Source of the DNA: Litsea cubeba
Taxonomy: Eukaryota > Streptophyta > Magnoliopsida > Laurales > Lauraceae
NCBI GenBank assembly: GCA_012931725.1
Contig: CM022951.1
Location: forward strand, 9,490,083 to 9,554,082
Reading direction: 5' to 3'
Length of the DNA: 64,000 bases
Shown: positions 11,501 to 23,500 of the stretch, piece by piece
Layout: each line of letters begins with the position of its first letter
Position numbering within the stretch: position 1 is the stretch's first letter
Program-made: the position numbers and the translations under genes
Notes under the pieces: model-generated
Seen by the model: the letters and a program-made list of their open reading frames with translations, nothing else
The model's database searches: none
What the model was told of the DNA's origin: nothing

Positions 11501-14500
11501 TTACAAATTCTGTGAATCACGTCACAGGACGTACAACAAGATATCACAAGCCACCCATATCTCTAACCGAAGCGGCTTCCACGACTCCCAAAGCGCCAGC
11601 ATATGGCCTGATGAGATAAGTGGGCTACGATGAGACTGTCATTGATGTCAAAGTAGGCTACGATGGGACTGCGCCTCCGTAGTACCTGACAAGGTGGGCT
11701 ATGACAAGATAGTCAACCACCTCCTTGCCCCCTCTCTTCTTCTATATAAGTTCAGCCAGAGCTCCAGAGCAAGGCATGGCCAACGAATACACCACATGCT
11801 GGTACGCCATCTTCTTCCCCAAAAATCTCCATCCTACTGTTCAGTTCTTATATTAACTTAGGCATCGGAGAGCCCTGCGCTGCCATAGCCAGGGTCCTCT
11901 GACCATTTGTCTCTCCCCCTGTCAGGATCAGAGCAGCTAATTTCTACCAGTCCTAAGTCCTATAAGCACCCCCTAATCTTGTGAGTTACATTTTTTGCAC
12001 TTACAGTTGGTGCCGTCTATGGGAAACGGCTACAAAAAGTCAACTTCCCAAACACCATGCATCGAAGAACCAGAAAGGGGAAAGAGCCAGCAAACTTACA
12101 CTCCGTCAGGTCCATCTCCAAAAGGTGTGACAGCACCCTCCCGGCGAGACAGCCTTCAACTGAGAAATCCTCAATAGGGCAAACTCCATCATCAGATGGA
12201 CGACAAAAACAACCCGCTTCTCGCGAGGGTCAAGGCCCAAAGCTTTATCATCCAAGAGCAGGACAAACTGATTCGTCAACTACAGTAGCAGCTACAGGAA
12301 GGGGAGGCGACCACAACTCCATCCTCCCAATCTCTTTCAACTTTGAAGAAACGAAGGCAAAGATCAGGAGTCAATGCTAATCTGAAAGAATGGCTCAACC
12401 GACGAGTCGGGCGAATGGTACAGCAGACCATGGAAACAGCTGCTCTCAATCTCATTCGAGTCGGCCAGACCCCTATTACTCTGATCTCGGCACATCTCCC
12501 TTCTCTCCAGAAATCAAGAATTTCTCCCTCCCTAAAGATGTCAGAGTTCCGAGGTTTGTCCACTACGACGGGACCTCGGACCCAGCAGCACACCTCCGGC
12601 ACTTCACTCAGAGAATGTCAATATGGGGCAGCATCGGTCACCTGAACTGCAGAATCTTCTCTTCCAGTCTCGGATACCTCCCCCTAAGGTGGTTCTGCGC
12701 ACTCCCGCAAGGATCAATCACAAATTGGCAGCAGCTCCAGAATCCCTTCATGGCGAAGGTCAAAGCTCACAAAGCCATCCCGAGGTCGCACACCGACCTG
12801 ATGGCCCTCAGAATGAAGCACACAGAGAATGTCACGAAGTTCGCCATAAGATTCTGGACTGTCTACAGCCAGATCGACAACGCCTCAGAATCAATAGCAG
12901 TCATGTCTTTCCAACAAGCCCTCCTGCCAGGCAACGAGCTTCGGAAGGACTTGGTCCTACACCCCGTGGTCACTGTGACAACACTCATTGCTAGGATAAA
13001 CCAATTTGTCAGGCAAGAAGCAAATGAGGCACGAGCCCAAGAACATCTTGACCTCCACCAAGACAACGAGACAGCCTCCAGCAAGCAGAGATGACCAGCT
13101 CGGCAGATGACTCCAGCTAGGCAGAAACCCCCGGCTTGGAAGATGTCTCCAGTTCGGCGGAAGTCTCCAGCTAGCTTAGGGGGCCACTAAATATCTCCTA
13201 TCTTCACTCAACTTTGATGGCTCGTCAGCTTACAGACTTGAGGATATGGATGGTCGACAATGACCGCGACCGTGGAACGCGTCGCACCTGAAAAAGTTCT
13301 ATTTCCGACTTGTACTCAAATTTGAAGAATCAACAAAAGCAGTCTTCCTTCTTGCCACTCAACTCGCGTCCAAAAAAATTAACCATCGGCAACTCGGCAA
13401 GAGCATCATGGGGATTGCCTCGAGGTCAGTACACAACCACCTGGGCATGAATCCATTACGGCACAACTAACCATCGGCAGCTCGGCAAGAGCGCCATGGG
13501 GATTACCTAGAGGTCGGTACACAACCACCCGGGCATGAAGCCATTACGGCACAACTAACCATCGGCAGCTCGGCAAGAGCGCCATGGGGATTGCCTCGAG
13601 GTCGGTACACAACCACCCGGGCATGAAGCCATAGCGGCACATCTAACCATCGGCAGCTCGGTAAGAGCGCTGTGGGGATTGTCTCAGGGTCGGTTTAGCA
13701 CCACCCCGGCATGAAGAGATTGCCTCGAAGTCGGTACACAACCACTCGGGCATGAAGCTACTCAGACACTGCCATTTCAGCATCTACTGCACGGTCCTCT
13801 ACTGTCAGCCTTGATCGCATGGTCCTCTACCGCCATCAGTCATCCGGATCTCCACTTCGGCCAGTTCTACAGAGACTGACCTCGGGTTCATACACCCAGG
13901 CTTCTCACAGAGACTGACCTCATGTTCACACACCCAGCTTCTCTGGTCTCGGTACTTTGGTCTCACAGAACTCGTGAGTCCGAGCATGAGGGACCTTTTG
14001 TTGAGAATATTATTAAAGAACTCAAAAGCAAGTCCGTATGAGTTCTTTATGATTCTTTATGCGCCGATTTTTGACACCTTTGTCTTTCTTTATCAATTTC
14101 TAAACCATGTGCCTGTCCCTGATCGGTCTCGGCTGGGCACGGTTGTGTGTCCCATTTCGGTCTCGGCAACAAGTGTAAATACGAAGAAAGGTCCTCATGA
14201 TATTTCAGCTTCCGACCTCAGCGAATTAGTAAAACTCCAAGAGGTCAAAAGTTGGGGGGCTTTGTGTGGGGGATAACCGGAGCACGACCTCGGTACATGT
14301 ATGTCTCATCTCGGCATACGAGTCCCATCTCGGTTTCGTCCCACTTCGGTAAACGCGAGTTCCACCTCGGGAAACAAAGTGTCATCTCGGCCTCAGGAAG
14401 AATAAGAAGTTCACTTCGGTCTCGGTATAAGCATGAGACCAGAACATTAAACCTCACCTCGGTCTCTAGCCTCACCTTGGTCTCGGTAACAAATACCGAG

Positions 14501-17500
14501 CCTTGCCGTGAATAAAGATCTGAGCATTTACAAATTCTGTGAATCACGTCATAGGACGTACAACAAGATATCACAAGCCGCCCATATCTCTGACAGAAGC
14601 GGCTTCCACGACTCCCAAAGCGCCAGGATATGGCCTGATGAGATAAGTGGGCTACGATGAGACTGTCATTGATGTCAAAGTAGGCTACGATGGGACTGCG
14701 CCTCTGTAGTACTTGACAAGGTGGGCTATGACAAGATAGTCAACCACCTCCTTGCCCCCTCTCTTCTTCTATATAAATTCAGCCACAGCTCCAGAGCAAG
14801 GCATGGCCAACGAATACACCACATGCTGGTACGCCATCTTCTTCCCTAAAAATCTCCATCCTACTGTTTAGTTCTTATACTAACTTAGGCATCGGAGAGC
14901 TCTGCGCTGCCACAGCCAGGGTCCTCTGACCGTTTGTCTCTCCCCCTTTCAGGATCGGAGCAGCTAATTTCCACCAGTCCTAAGTCCTATCAGGCACCCC
15001 CTAATCTTGTGAGTTACATTTTTTGCACTTACAGGGGTAATTTCAGGAAAGATGCATGAACAACTTTTCCGTCATTTTATGATTTTTCTTCATAAAACCT
15101 TTCATTTAAGATTTAAGCTTAGTTATTTTATTGAAATCCCTAAATTATTCAGATTAAGATCTGACTTGAGTTGAAATAAGACACATTTTGGTTTTTTCAT
15201 CACATAAAATGATTCGAAAACATTGTTATCCAAAAAAAATTGATAAATATTTTTTTAGATTTTTAAAGGTCGAGATGTTTAGAATTGATGCGAACCTTTG
15301 GCCCTTTTCTGAATAAAGAAACTCGTCCTAAAATGAGTAGTTTGTGTGAAAGCCAACTTTAAAACGGGGGAGGCCAAGTAAATGATCCTAAAGAGAGGGA
15401 AGGTGAAAAGCTTTTCCCTTGACACAAATACTACAACTAAAGAATTAAAAAGAATAGGAATTCTTACATAAAAATTATGCTTAAACCATGATTAAATGAA
15501 TAAGTGAACAAAATCATAAATACAATGGGGGATGGTGAAAAATCACAAAATCATACTAGAGATTTTGACCGTCCAAGTTTCTTTATGTGTGGGGATATTT
15601 CCGAACTCATCAGAGACCCGGCCAGATGCTCCATCTCAGGCTCCTGCACCAGCTAGTCCATCCCGGCAGGCTCGGTCTCGTGCTCCCGCCTTGGTCTTGG
15701 ATGAGAGCTCCACGCCTTCTGTGCGCAACTCCTCCACCTCGGCAGTGCACGCCAGCAGTACCAGACTGCTCCACTTTGGCGGACTCCACTTCGGCCAAAG
15801 CATCCCACTTCGGCCAAGTGCTCCACCTCGGCGCCTTTGCCAGATCTCTCTCTAGCCAAGTCAAGGTCGTTCTCGACCTCGGTTCCCCAACCTCGGCAAC
15901 ACACCCTAACCTAAATCACAATGCCAGAGCTGGCCAAGGCAAGGGCTGACAGCAGTTCTCCCATGGACGCTCAAGCATGCTACGGCACGTGCAACAAGAT
16001 AAGGGCACCACCCATAGTCCCTGACAGATCGCTGTCCACAGCTCCCAAAATGCCATGACAAGGCTTGATGGGACTACAATTAAAGAAAAGTAGGTTATGA
16101 TGGGACAGCGCCTCCCTACTACCTAACAGAGTAGGCTATGACAAGACAGTCAACCACCTCCTTGCCTCCTCTCTTCTTCTATATAAGTACAGCTACAGCT
16201 CGAGAGTGGGAGAGGCCAACAATTACACCACACTGCTGGTATCATCTTCTTCCCCAAAAGTCTCCATCCTACTGTTCAGTTCTTAAACTGACTTAGGCAT
16301 CGGAGAGCCCTGCGCTGCCTAAGCCAGGGTCCTCTGACTTACTATTCTTCTTCATTTTCTCAGGTTTCAGGCACAGGCATCAGTGTTCCTAATCTCTTTG
16401 GATAAGTCCGTGCAGGCACCCCCCTCTTCTTGTGAGTTACATTTTTTACACTTACAATTGGCACCGTCTCTTCCCTTCACACCATGCATCGAATAAACAG
16501 AAAGGGAAAGGAACCAGTGACACTGTCGACACAGCTGCCGACGGTCCTCTGCCGAGAAAGGTCAGGAGCAAGATCTGGTCCAGCAAGCATCCAACAGTAG
16601 GATACTCGATCGGGTTCATCCTCTAAGGATTCGACCTCGACTCCACATTCCAAAATGCGCACCCTGAAGGACAACAGAAGCAACCGAGCCCATGGCGAAA
16701 GCTCGGGTAACAACCACGACTTCAGAGAGTGGCTTGATTGACACATCGAGCAAGCAGTACGACAGAACATGGAGGTAGCCGGTTTCGCTCAAGTTCGGCT
16801 GAACTATGACGATTTTGGCACATCCCCCTTCTCACTAGAGATCAGAAACTTCCCCCTTCCTGAAGATTTCAGCGTCCCGAGGTTCGTCGTTTATGATGGG
16901 ACCTCGGACCCAGCAGCACACCTCCGGCACTTCACTAAGAGGATGTCAGTGTGGGGCGATGCAGGCCACCTGAACTGCAGATTCTTTTCTTCCAACCTCG
17001 GGGACCTCCCCCTAAAGTGGTTCTGCGCACTCCCCCAAGGATCCATCAAAAGTTGGCAGCAGCTCCGGAGTTCCTTCATGACGAAGTTCCAAGCTCACAG
17101 GGTCATCCCCAGGTCAGCAGCCGCCCTGATGGCCCTCAAAATGAAGCAGACCGAGAATGTCACGCAGTTCGCCAAAAGGTTCTGGACTATCTACAGCCAG
17201 ATCAAGAATGCCTCAGACACAATAGCAGTCATGTCTTTCCAACAAGCCCTCCTACCAGGCAACGAGCTTCGGAGAGACTTGGTCATGCACCCCGTGGTTA
17301 CTATGGCAGCACTGATGACTACGGTAAACCGGTTCGTCAGGCAAGAAGCAGACGAAGCCCAAGCTCAGGAGCATTTCAACCTCTATAAAAACGACCAGAC
17401 AGCTTCCAGCTCGGCAGATGTCTCCAGCTCGGCAGCAGCCCCCAGCTCAGCAGAAGTCTCCTCCAACTCAGGACGCAGCTAGATGTCTCCTATCATCACT

Positions 17501-20500
17501 TAGCTGCGACCGCCCGTCAGCTTCGATCGCACGACCCTCTACCTTCATTTCTGGCGGCACGGTCCTCTACTGTCAACTTCGATGACGCCGTCAGCTTCGA
17601 TGACACCGGCACGGCCCTCTACTATCGGCTTCGATCGTACGACCCTCTACCGTCATTTTGACGGCACGGTCCTCTGCTGTCCGCCTTGATCGCACAGTCC
17701 TCTACCCCCATCAGTCATCCAGAGCCCCGTGCTCCTACATCTCGGCCAGCGCCAATAAGACTTCTCTGGCGTACCGCCCAGGCTTCTCCATCTCGGCTAG
17801 CGCCAAAGAGACTGCTCTGGCGTACCGCCCAGGTTTCTCCATCTCGACCAGCGCCAATAAGACTGCTCTGGCGTACCGCCTAGGCTTCTCCATCTCGGCC
17901 AACGCCAAAGAGACTGCTCTAGCGTACCGCCCAGGCTTCTCCATCTCGGCCAGCGCCAATAAGACTGCTCTGGCGTACCGCCCAGGCTTCTCCATCTCGG
18001 CCAGTGCCAAAGAGACTGCTCTGGCGTACCGCTCAGGCTTCTCCATCTCGGCCAGCGCCAATAAGACTGCTCTGGCGTACCGCCCAGGCTCCTCCATCTC
18101 GGCCAGCGCCAAAGAAATTGCTCTGGCGTACCGCCCAAGCTTCTCCATCTCGGCCAGCGCCAATAAGACTGTTCTGGCGTACCGCCCAGGCTTCTCCATC
18201 TCGGCCAGCGCTAATAAGACTGCTCTGGCGTACCGCCCAGGCTCCTCCATCTCGGCCAGCGCCAAAGAGACTGCTCTGGCGTACCGCCCTTGCTTCTCCA
18301 TCTCGACCAGCGCCAATAAGACTGCTCTGGCGTACCGCCCAGGCTCCTCCACCTCGGCCAAAGAGACTGCTCCACGCCTCCAGCTCGGCAGCCATGCTAG
18401 CCTCCAGCTCAGCATCAGTTCCAGTTTCCAGGTTGGCAGCAATGCTAGCCTCCTCGGCAGCATCACTAGAATACTTCCAACGAGGCTACACCTCTAGCGA
18501 CGAACCAGCTGGTCACGTCTCGGTTTCTCAGTTGGCGACAAACCAGACAATAAAGATTATCAAGCTCAACAACTCCTCCCTTCTTAGCTTCCGACCTCAA
18601 AGAGTACTTTCAGAGCTCAGAAGCTGGGGGGCTATTGTGTGGGGGTATTTCCGAACTCATCAGAGACCCGGCCAGATGCTCCTTCTCAGGCTCCCGCACC
18701 AGCTAGTCCATCCCGGCATGCTCGGTCTCGTGCTCCCGCCTTGGTCTTGGATGAGAGCTCCATGCCTCCTGTGCGCAACTCCTCCACCTCGGCAGTGCAC
18801 GCCCAGCAGTACCAGATTGCTTCACTTCGGCAGACTCCACTTCGGCGAACTCCACTTCGGCCAAGTGCTCCACCTCGGCGCCTTTGCCAGATCTTTCTCT
18901 AGCCAAGTCAAGGTCGTTCTCGACCTCGGCTCCCCAACCTCGGCAACACACCCTAACCTTGGTCACAATGCCAGAGCTGGCCAAGGCAAGGGCTGACAGC
19001 CGTCCTCCCTTAGACGCTCATGCATGCTACGGCACGTGCAATAAGACAAGAGCACCACCCATAGTCCCTGACAGATCGCCGTCCACAGCTCCCAAAACGC
19101 CATGACAAGGTTTGATGGGACGAAAATTAAAGAAAAGTAGGCTACGATGGGACTGCGCCTCCCTAGTACCTGACAGAGTGGGCTATGACAAGACAGTCAA
19201 CCACCTCCTTGCCTCCTCTCTTCTTCTATATAAGCACAGCTACAACTCGAGAGCGGGAGAGGCCAACAATTACACCACACTGCTGGTATCATCTTCTTTC
19301 CCAAAAGTCTCCATCGTACTGTTCAGTTCTTAAACTGACTTAGGCATCGGAGAGCCCTGCGCTGCCCAAGCCAGGGTCCTTTGACCTACTATTCTTCTTC
19401 CTTTTCTCAGGTTTCAGGCACAGACATCGGTGTTCCTAATCTCTTTGATTAAGTCTGTGCAGACACCCCCCCTCTTCTTGTGAGTTACATTTTTTGCACT
19501 TATACTTTATAATTGACATTTGCCTGCCAATTGCTGCCTCTTAGAAAAAACCCTGTATGGAGGTTCGAACATAACATACCAGTTTGTGCGCTATTAGATT
19601 CTTCCTCTTCAAAAAGCCACGAAAAAGCAGTGTGGAAATGTAAGAAGTTCTTCTTGCTTTCCCCTTTAACTGCCCATTGTGTTATTACATAAATAGAAGG
19701 ATGAAAAAAAATAAAAAAATATATGTGAGTTCACAAGATGTAAGGACTTTTTCAACCAGAGTGAAAGGTGAATGTGCGCAATGTCCTACAACCGTAAGAC
19801 ACAATACAGAAAATGAGGGCAAAATGGAAAATTTTCCACTATTCTGACTAGTAGGAACCTCTCTCAAGGACTTTTCAGGTCTAAAGACACCTGTTGTAGG
19901 TGCAGAAAATAATGACCCACAATAAGGAGGTGCCTTAGAGGACTTATCCGATGATGATGATGACTGGGAATGTCTGGGTGCCGTCCGAAAGCCTGAAAGA
20001 GAATAGCAAACGATCAAAGGACCCTGGCCTGGGCGGCGCAAGGCTCTCCGATGCCAAAGTCAGTGAGAGGACTGGAACAATGGAAGGAGAGGAAGAAGAG
20101 AGACAGAGTAACGGCTCTGTGTATGAAATCGTGCGTACCTTAGATGATGGTTTGAGCCTCTATTTATAGAGTTTGGAACGTATCTTTAGGAGATATTGTG
20201 GTGTGGGGCCCGTGATTCGACTGGGAAGTCACGATCAGCCCACATTGCATTAATTGTGGTCCAATCCAGCCCACTCTGTATTAAATGCGCGTCGGGTCAG
20301 CCCACGTCGCATTTAATGCACATCTTGTTGGGCCAGATCGTGTTGGGCGCCTTTGGCGGTAGGGATACCAGCGGATCTGCCCTCGGGCCCTGCCCTGATG
20401 TGGCCTCAGCCGCTGGATGCCGCCCTGTCAGGGATCTGGCGAAGATTGTGAGCGGCTGGATGTCGCATCTGTCCCACTAGCTCGCGCCCCTATTCTTCCA

Positions 20501-23500
20501 CGTGCCTGATGACGTGGGGGAAGAGGGGTGCTAGTGAAGGTTCTCTCTTACTTCGGCTTCTGTCCCGGCTTCTTCAGCCGAGGTGGAGTTTTCTGCCGAG
20601 ATGACACCCGGGGTGGCTCAGCCGAGGTGGAGCTCCCTGCCGAGATGGCACCCGGGGTGGACCAGTTCGGCGCTAGTGGCCCGGAGATGCTTGACTTCGG
20701 CCGAGGCCTCTGTCCTGGTAGCTGGGGTGAGATTGGTGCCACGTGGATGGCACGTGAGAATGCTTAGCCCATCTGATGGCTGTGATTAGCTTAATCCTGT
20801 GGTTCTGGAAATCTCCCCACACAATTGCCCCCTAGCTTTTGACCTCTGAAGTGTGCTAGCCTTTAGGGGTTGAAAGCTAGAAGAATCCGTATGGGGATGC
20901 GGTGATCATTGCCTGGTGTCGCTTCAACTCTTTAAAGCAATAAATGCCCTGTTCGTCTTGGGAACCGAGTTGACGGCTACACGCGTAGCTTCTGCGCTGA
21001 TTGCGTTGTCTCATTGATGGGACGGGCACGGGCTTTGAAGTCTCTTCGAATTCGGAGGCGGTACCCAAATGAGGGTTCCCCTTCTACAAATAGGGCCGTC
21101 CCCTTCCTTTTCTCGCTTCTGATTCCTTTCGCCTTCGCTTCTACCTTCGATTTTTGCTCTGGTGCCCGAGATCTGTTCAACGAGGACGACCGTAGGACGC
21201 GCCCGGATCTGCTCTTGATTTGCCTCTGTCTCTGTAAGTCGCTTTGTTCTTCTGTCTGATTCTTCCTGGGGTTTTTCGATTTCTAGGGTTTTTCTTCGTC
21301 GTCACCCCTCCTAGGCATGGGCACCCCTAGATTTAGGGTAGATTCTGATGGGAGCTTAGCCAAGTTTAGAGCTGCCTTCAACATTCCGGAGGGGGTCCTC
21401 CTGAAACCGGCAGACCTTGCCGACGCTGCCCTGTATCGCTGCTACGGCGGCTGGATGCCGTTCCCTCTGATCTCCGTGATCGAGGGCGGGGTCAAGTTTC
21501 CACTGCACCCCCTGCTTAGGGCATGCCTTAGCCTTTGGTCTCTCGCCCCGGGCCAGTTGATGCCCAATGGCTACAAGGTCATCATGGGCACAGCGAGGCT
21601 GAACGAGATCTTGGGGACCAACCTAGGCCCTCACGACATCGAGGACACATATGATATCTGCAAGGCTGGGGAGGGAAGATATTATCTCCGTGTGAAGCCG
21701 CAGCGAAGGGGCTTCGTCCTAGCCTTGGAGGATTCAAGTAAGAATGCCGAGGAAGATTTCTTCTGTGTCTCGGGGGACTGGGAGTTCGGCCCAGGTGAAA
21801 GCAGGAGGCTGTCGGTCCCACGTCGCCCTGGGGAAGTCCCAAGTAATCATCACTGCTTTTCTCCTTTTTGCTTTGCTTACCTCATTGATGCCGAACTGAT
21901 ACTCTTTTTTGCCTGTTGAGCAGAAGCGAGTGCAAGGCGACGCCGAGCCGTCAGCGAAGGTTGGAAGAGGAACGCCGACGACATCAACAAAGTTGAAAGG
22001 TACAAGGGGCACGAGACCAGGTCAGCTTGGAAGCTGCTCGGGTACACGCCGAGGTATCGCGGCCACTACCACAGGACTGGAGTGCCTGAGGTGGACGAGA
22101 TACACCCGGACCGTTCAACCGTATCAGTTGCTTTGTTTAGCGGGGTTCCCCTGACCGATCTCGTCGCCGACCGAACTGCGTCTGGAGCCGAGGCGTCCAC
22201 TTCCGATCCGGAGCTGCCGGACTTGACGCAGATAGTGGACGCTTATCTCTCTGATCGAGGAGAGGACATGGAGGGAAGCTCGAGGGAGCCCGTCGTTAAG
22301 GACCTGGCTGCTAAGTTCAGGCAGAGGACATCGTCTTCTGGGGCCCCATTTCCTGCCGGTACTCGTGCTGCTTCGGGTCCGGGGGGCGCTGGTGCTTTCT
22401 CTGCTCCTGCCCCCGCTCTGAGCGGGGGCGCCCGACGACGCTCGCCGGACCGCTCGAAGGAGAGGTCCCCGCCCAGGAAGAAATCGAAGGCGGGGGTTAA
22501 GAGTTCGGAGGCTGATCTGCAACCGAAGGGCAAGACTCCCGCTCACGCCCCTGGAGCTAAAGCTCCATCCGAAAAGGGGGGTGAGAAGAGTGCGCCAGTC
22601 AGCAAGTCGACTGTCGGGCCAACGCGCGAGCCTCTCATCTCGGAGGGGCAAGGGTCCGGATCGGCCTCCGGGCCCCGAACTGCCCCAGCACCGTGGAAGC
22701 CGAGAATGGAAACACAGCCCGGCAAACCCCTGAACGTTGAAGACTGACTGCTGGGAAATGCCGAGGTGATCGGGGCCCTCGCCAGGGCCTGTGCTCTGCC
22801 ACGGGATATGGAGGAGCACGAGAAGTTTGATGACGAGAGCCTGATGTTGACAGCGATCCAGGCCGACATCCTGGTAAGTGTTTTTTTTTGTGTATTCTTT
22901 CAAGTGGCCTAGCTCGGCTGTTCCTATTTTGACCCTCCTCTTTTCCCTTGCAGAACGTGCAGAGGCTCCTAGCCATCCTAGGAAGGAGGGATAGGAACGC
23001 GTCGAGGGTGGCCCGGCTGGAGTCCGAGCGGGAGAAGCTGAAGAAGGAGCTGGACGAGCAGCGGAAGGGAATGGAAGAGCTCAAGGTGGCCAGCGCTGGA
23101 GAGTCCGCTCGGTTGGCATCGGCTCTGACTGAGGTCGCCGAACTCTCGTCCTGGGCCAACCATATGAAAGGCGAGCTTTGGACAAAGAACAAAAGGGTCT
23201 CCGAGTTGGAGTCGGAGCTGGCCAGGTCGAAGTTTGAGTCGACAGCAGAGGCGACGAGGTTGCGAGGAGAGGTCCTGGCCGGTCGCGCTGAGAGAGAGAA
23301 GCTGGCGGCGGCGAACGCCGAACTGGAAAAGGAGAAGGCCTCTCTTCTGTCCGAGGCCCAATCCGCCTTCCAGAACGGGGTGGACCGCGCCACTGAGCTG
23401 TACGAGAAACAGGTGGAGGAGATCACCTCCATCCTGTTCGAGGAAGGATGTCTGGCCTCACTAAGACGTGCGGGGGTGCCTGAAGACCATCCTGTCTATC

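Larger units (their letters stand above)
11218..15033 (+). mobile_element. E1: gag-only Ty3-type LTR element (TR-GAG class)
   Basis: Two near-identical LTRs (11218-12005 and 14263-15033) start TGTGTGGGGGAT and end TTGCACTTACA. Perfect 5-bp target duplications GGGGT flank them at 11213-11217 and 15034-15038. A primer-binding-type segment TTGGTGCCGTCTATGGG follows the 5' LTR, and a purine tract GGTCAAAAGTTGGGGGGC precedes the 3' LTR. The interior has gag and then no protease, RT or RNase H; only a scrap of the integrase C-terminus survives. It is a non-autonomous derivative that must have been mobilised in trans. Confidence 0.9.
15586..19504 (+). mobile_element. E2: second gag-only Ty3-type element (TR-GAG class)
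   Basis: LTRs at 15586-16456 and 18636-19504 start TGTGTGGGG and end CACTTACA/CACTTATA. Target duplications CTTTA flank at 15581-15585 and 19505-19509. The primer-binding-type segment ATTGGCACCGTCTC and the purine tract CAGAAGCTGGGGGGC resemble those of E1 and E3. The interior has gag and a long 51-bp minisatellite, but no pol. Confidence 0.9.

Noticed and set aside
17735..18466. Long repetitive reading frames on both strands over the 51-bp array
   Set aside because: They follow from a stop-free unit whose length is a multiple of three; no independent evidence of a protein.
20877..21180. Short minus-strand frames between the E3 3' LTR and the antisense ORF
   Set aside because: Shadows of the leader of the plus-strand ORF; no recognisable family.
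22124..23432. Minus-strand frames of 221-265 codons over the antisense ORF
   Set aside because: GC-rich shadow frames opposite exons 2 and 3, which have family similarity and clean splice sites on the plus strand.
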